Source: Fonticella tunisiensis | Lineage (GTDB): Bacteria > Bacillota > Clostridia > Clostridiales > Caloramatoraceae | Assembly: GCF_004364155.1 (NCBI RefSeq) | Contig: NZ_SOAZ01000007.1 | Coordinates: 1-64,000, forward strand | Length of the DNA: 64,000 bases | Direction of reading: 5' to 3' | In this document: one piece after another, positions 61,545-64,000 of the stretch | Numbering within the stretch: the stretch's first letter is position 1 | Layout of the letters: each line of letters begins with the position of its first letter | Position numbers and translations under genes: made by a program | The notes under the pieces: generated by a model | Database searches by the model: none | The model's input: only the letters and a program-made list of their open reading frames with translations | Told to the model about the DNA's origin: nothing

Positions 61545-62807
61545 TTAAATTCTATCTTTGATAATTGAATACTTCTTTGCTAAATCCTCAATAACGTTCA
61601 GGGCCCTGTCCAAATGCTCCTTCTCATGTGTAGCCATTAAGCTTATTCTTATTCTTGATAGCCTCCTTGAAACTGCGGGATACAAAACAGGGTTAACATA
61701 TATTCCAGCATCATGCAAATCCCTGCACATATTCTTCACTTTCAAATCATCCCCGATTATAATTGGAAAAATGGCTGTCTCAGAATTTCCGATATCAACG
61801 CCAATACGAAGCAGCCCTGACTTGAAATACCTTATATTGTCCCACAGCTTTTCCCTAAGTTCCGGCTCCTCTTCAATTACGTTCAAAGCCTCAATTATGG
61901 ATGCCGTAGATTGTGGTGTCTGTGCAGTAGAAAACATGTAGGATCTTGCATAAAAAGATAAATATGTAATTATCTCCTTAGTGCTGGCTATAAATCCTCC
62001 AACTACTCCAACTGCCTTGCTAAAGGTACCTGCAACTATATCCACTTTTCCTTCGATGTTAAAATGCTCGGGAGTTCCTCTTCCATTTTTACCTATAACC
62101 CCTGTAGCATGGGCCTCATCCACCATCACCAGAGCTCCATAGGCATGGGCAAGCTCCACGATCTTATCCAGATGGGCAATATCTCCATCCATAGAATATA
62201 CCCCATCAACTATAACAATCTTTGTTCTGTATTTATCCTTTACCTTTTTTAAAACCTTCTCCAGAGAATCCATATTGTTGTGTCTAAAAAACTCAACATT
62301 TTTTCCTTTACATCCATCAATGACACTTGCATGCACTAACATATCGAGTATTGCAACTCCGCCTTCTCCTAACAGGGCAGATACAGCACCTGCATTTGAA
62401 CCAAAACCGTTTGTAAATATAATAGCTGATTCGCACCCCTTAAACTTTGCTATTTTCTTTTCTAATTCTGTGTGTAAATCCAGTGTTCCCCCAAGAAGAG
62501 GCACACTTCCTGCACCTGTGCCATACTTTTTAATGGCATTTATACCTGCTTCAATTGTTCTTGGATGTTTGGTAAGGTTTAAATAATCGTTAGATGCAAA
62601 ATATATCATTTCCTTTTCCTGTTTGGTCCACGGGTCAATAACCTTTATTACTGGCCCTGAGCCGCTTGTGCTTACTCTTTTGTAATTTAGATGCTTAAGC
62701 CTGTATGTGTCCTCGTAATACTCATAAAACTTGCGGCAAAGCTTATCAATACCTTCATCTCCCTTATTCAAAAAATCTGCAAGTGTATATTTTGTTGAAT
62801 CCATCAT
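61545..62807 (-). CDS. AONS/KBL family PLP-dependent alpha-oxoamine synthase
   Basis: 420 residues, class II aminotransferase fold. YFASNDYLNLTKHP near residue 70, GSGSVPLLGGT-like binding loop (GAGSVPLLGGTLDLH), VDEAHATGVIG and the PLP lysine in GTFSKAVGVVGG are hallmarks of the 8-amino-7-oxononanoate synthase, 2-amino-3-ketobutyrate CoA ligase and serine palmitoyltransferase group. It condenses an amino acid with an acyl-CoA. About 20-25 extra N-terminal residues compared with BioF. No other biotin or threonine genes adjoin, so the acyl-CoA and amino acid are not determined. Confidence 0.9.
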   Translation of the reverse strand: MMDSTKYTLADFLNKGDEGIDKLCRKFYEYYEDTYRLKHLNYKRVSTSGSGPVIKVIDPWTKQEKEMIYFASNDYLNLTKHPRTIEAGINAIKKYGTGAGSVPLLGGTLDLHTELEKKIAKFKGCESAIIFTNGFGSNAGAVSALLGEGGVAILDMLVHASVIDGCKGKNVEFFRHNNMDSLEKVLKKVKDKYRTKIVIVDGVYSMDGDIAHLDKIVELAHAYGALVMVDEAHATGVIGKNGRGTPEHFNIEGKVDIVAGTFSKAVGVVGGFIASTKEIITYLSFYARSYMFSTAQTPQSTASIIEALNVIEEEPELREKLWDNIRYFKSGLLRIGVDIGNSETAIFPIIIGDDLKVKNMCRDLHDAGIYVNPVLYPAVSRRLSRIRISLMATHEKEHLDRALNVIEDLAKKYSIIKDRI

Positions 62808-63070
62808 ACTTAACCCTCTCCTTTATAAAACTTTTTAACCCCAGTGCTTGTTACATTTAAAACCTCAGTTCCGGCTCCGTTAATACATAAATAAGATTAC
62901 CACCATAGCTTTAATGCAATTAAATATTATATTTAAACTACAGCCGTGCCTTTTAGCATATTTTATATTTTACTACAACATATAATGTTTTGTAAACGTT
63001 TAACAAATAAACCTTTTTATTTCTCTATTTTTATATTATTGAAATAGATTATGCCTTTAATTGAGGTAAT
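62808..63070. other. AT-rich region between PTS and AONS-like genes
   Basis: About 260 bp. It holds the AONS-like gene's promoter on the minus strand. No riboswitch or ORF was seen. Confidence 0.4.
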
Positions 63071-63111
63071 AAAAAGATGGTGTCCCAATTGCTTAAAAGA
63101 CACCATCTTTT
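63071..63111 (-). terminator. terminator after the PTS EIIBC gene
   Basis: AAAAGATGGTGTC pairs perfectly with GACACCATCTTTT around a 14-base loop, with A and T runs on either side. Confidence 0.9.
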
Positions 63112-63152
63112 AATCTTAAATCTTAATAAAAAGGCAATCAACTTTATATATT

Positions 63153-64000
63153 TTACTTCATAAGGGCCTTAATATGTGTTACAAGGGGATCTGCAACTGT
63201 ACCAACGACTATCTGGAAGTTGTTTGAACCCATTTTTAGAATTCCTGTTGCTCCAAGCTCCTTAAGCCTTAACTCATTAACCTTTGAGGCATCCTTTGCA
63301 GTAAGTCTTATTCTTGTCACACATGCATCTATTACACTTATATTTTCCGTTCCACCAACAGCTTCTAGAATTTGTGCTGCTCTCTCCTTAAGTTCCTCAT
63401 TTCTAAGACCTGAAAGCGCTGCAGATTCCTCCTCCATCCTTCCTGGAGTTGGAAGATCAAATTTCTTAATTACATAAAGGAAGAGGAAATAGTAAATAAC
63501 AGCAAATATCAAACCTATTAGAATCATAAGTATCGGTTTGCTTGCAATGCCGAAACTTAGAATATAATCAATGAATCCCGCTGAAAATCCAAATCCCAAT
63601 CTGATTCCAAGGGCTGTTGTTAACGCAAGCGATATGCCTGTCAATACTGCATGTGAAAGATAGAGAACTGGTGCAAGGAACATGAATGTAAATTCTATAG
63701 GTTCAGTAATACCTGTTAAAAATGACGTAAATGCAACGCCAAGGAGCATACCTGCAACTGCTTTTCTCTGTTCCTTCCTGGCGGCTGAAATCATAGCAAT
63801 GCAGGCTGCCGGAAGTGCAAACATCATTATCGGGAAGAAACCAGTCATGAATATTCCAGCCGTTGGGTCCTTTGCAAAGAACCTTGTAAGGTCTCCAGTT
63901 ACAACCTTACCTGCAGCGTTTGTAAATTCACCAAACTGGAACCATACAAATGAGTTAATTACATGATGAAGGCCAAATGGGATTAAAAGCCTGTTTAGAA
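63153..64000 (-). CDS. PTS EIIC-EIIB, glucose/N-acetylglucosamine type (partial, C-terminal part)
   Basis: The open frame runs off the right edge; only about 282 residues are in the window. Upstream of the internal ATG at 63848 the same frame continues with LLIPFGLHHVINSFVWFQFG, a signature of the membrane EIIC. LTGITEPIEFTFMFLAPVLY is the conserved GITE loop. After a linker, the EIIB domain has the phospho-cysteine in VIDACVTRIRLT. No EIIA domain is fused. It imports and phosphorylates a hexose or amino-hexose. The glucose/N-acetylglucosamine group is clear, but the specific sugar is not. Confidence 0.93.
   Translation of the reverse strand, partial: LNRLLIPFGLHHVINSFVWFQFGEFTNAAGKVVTGDLTRFFAKDPTAGIFMTGFFPIMMFALPAACIAMISAARKEQRKAVAGMLLGVAFTSFLTGITEPIEFTFMFLAPVLYLSHAVLTGISLALTTALGIRLGFGFSAGFIDYILSFGIASKPILMILIGLIFAVIYYFLFLYVIKKFDLPTPGRMEEESAALSGLRNEELKERAAQILEAVGGTENISVIDACVTRIRLTAKDASKVNELRLKELGATGILKMGSNNFQIVVGTVADPLVTHIKALMK

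Overview
The window looks like a chromosome segment of a low-GC, endospore-forming, anaerobic Firmicute of the class Clostridia. Intergenic DNA is very AT-rich. There is a GerA-type spore germinant receptor, an array of spore-surface type (SPOCS/DUF3794-like) paralogues, an oxygen-sensitive glycyl radical enzyme with its activase, an agr-type peptide signalling locus and a sigma-54 regulated catabolic operon. No rRNA, tRNA, CRISPR array, prophage or intact insertion sequence was seen. The genus cannot be fixed from this sequence alone.

Layout. 0.4-7.4 kb: glycerol catabolism on the minus strand (glpK, then three genes that look like a GlpABC-type glycerol-3-phosphate dehydrogenase replacement). 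It is preceded by a textbook -24/-12 promoter and by a sigma-54 activator with an N-terminal HPr domain. 7.8-8.9 kb: a LysM-M23 cell-wall hydrolase whose leader is a c-di-AMP (ydaO/yuaA) riboswitch. 9.3-14.8 kb: GH1 glycosidase, UvrD-type helicase and a GPH sugar symporter. 14.9-20.1 kb: glycyl radical enzyme, activase, DeoR regulator and fructose-6-phosphate aldolase-like protein, an arrangement matching the recently described anhydroglycolysis module. 20.2-26.3 kb: four SPOCS-like paralogues plus a divergent protein with a peptidase-G2-type autoproteolytic domain. 26.4-29.4 kb: GGDEF/HD-GYP protein and an agrB-agrD locus with a stand-alone AgrC-like membrane segment. 29.7-36.1 kb: APC permease, deoD, glutaredoxin-like protein, YfcC carrier with M20 amidohydrolase, HAD protein. 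36.6-47.2 kb: a cyclic beta-1,2-glucan synthase-like protein of about 2,690 residues, with a sugar nucleotidyltransferase fused to a degenerate phosphomutase. 47.4-48.9 kb: a Crp/Fnr regulator divergent from a 4Fe-4S protein. 49.5-53.6 kb: gerA-type operon in the order A-C-B. 54.0-62.8 kb: YhgE/Pip protein, small metabolic and unknown genes, NudC, and an AONS-like PLP enzyme. 63.2 kb to the edge: the C-terminal part of a PTS EIIC-EIIB.

Cutting across this layout is a family of dispersed, foldback-type repeats (copies near 18.4, 22.6, 36.2, 49.0 and 60.9-61.4 kb, with relics near 22.75 and 59.3 kb). They share terminal inverted repeats and internal palindromic arms, and occur in a long and a short form. 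All lie between genes and none encodes a credible transposase. With the agr locus, the HPr-fused activator, the Gram-positive cyclic-glucan synthase and the SPOCS array, they are the most unusual content here.
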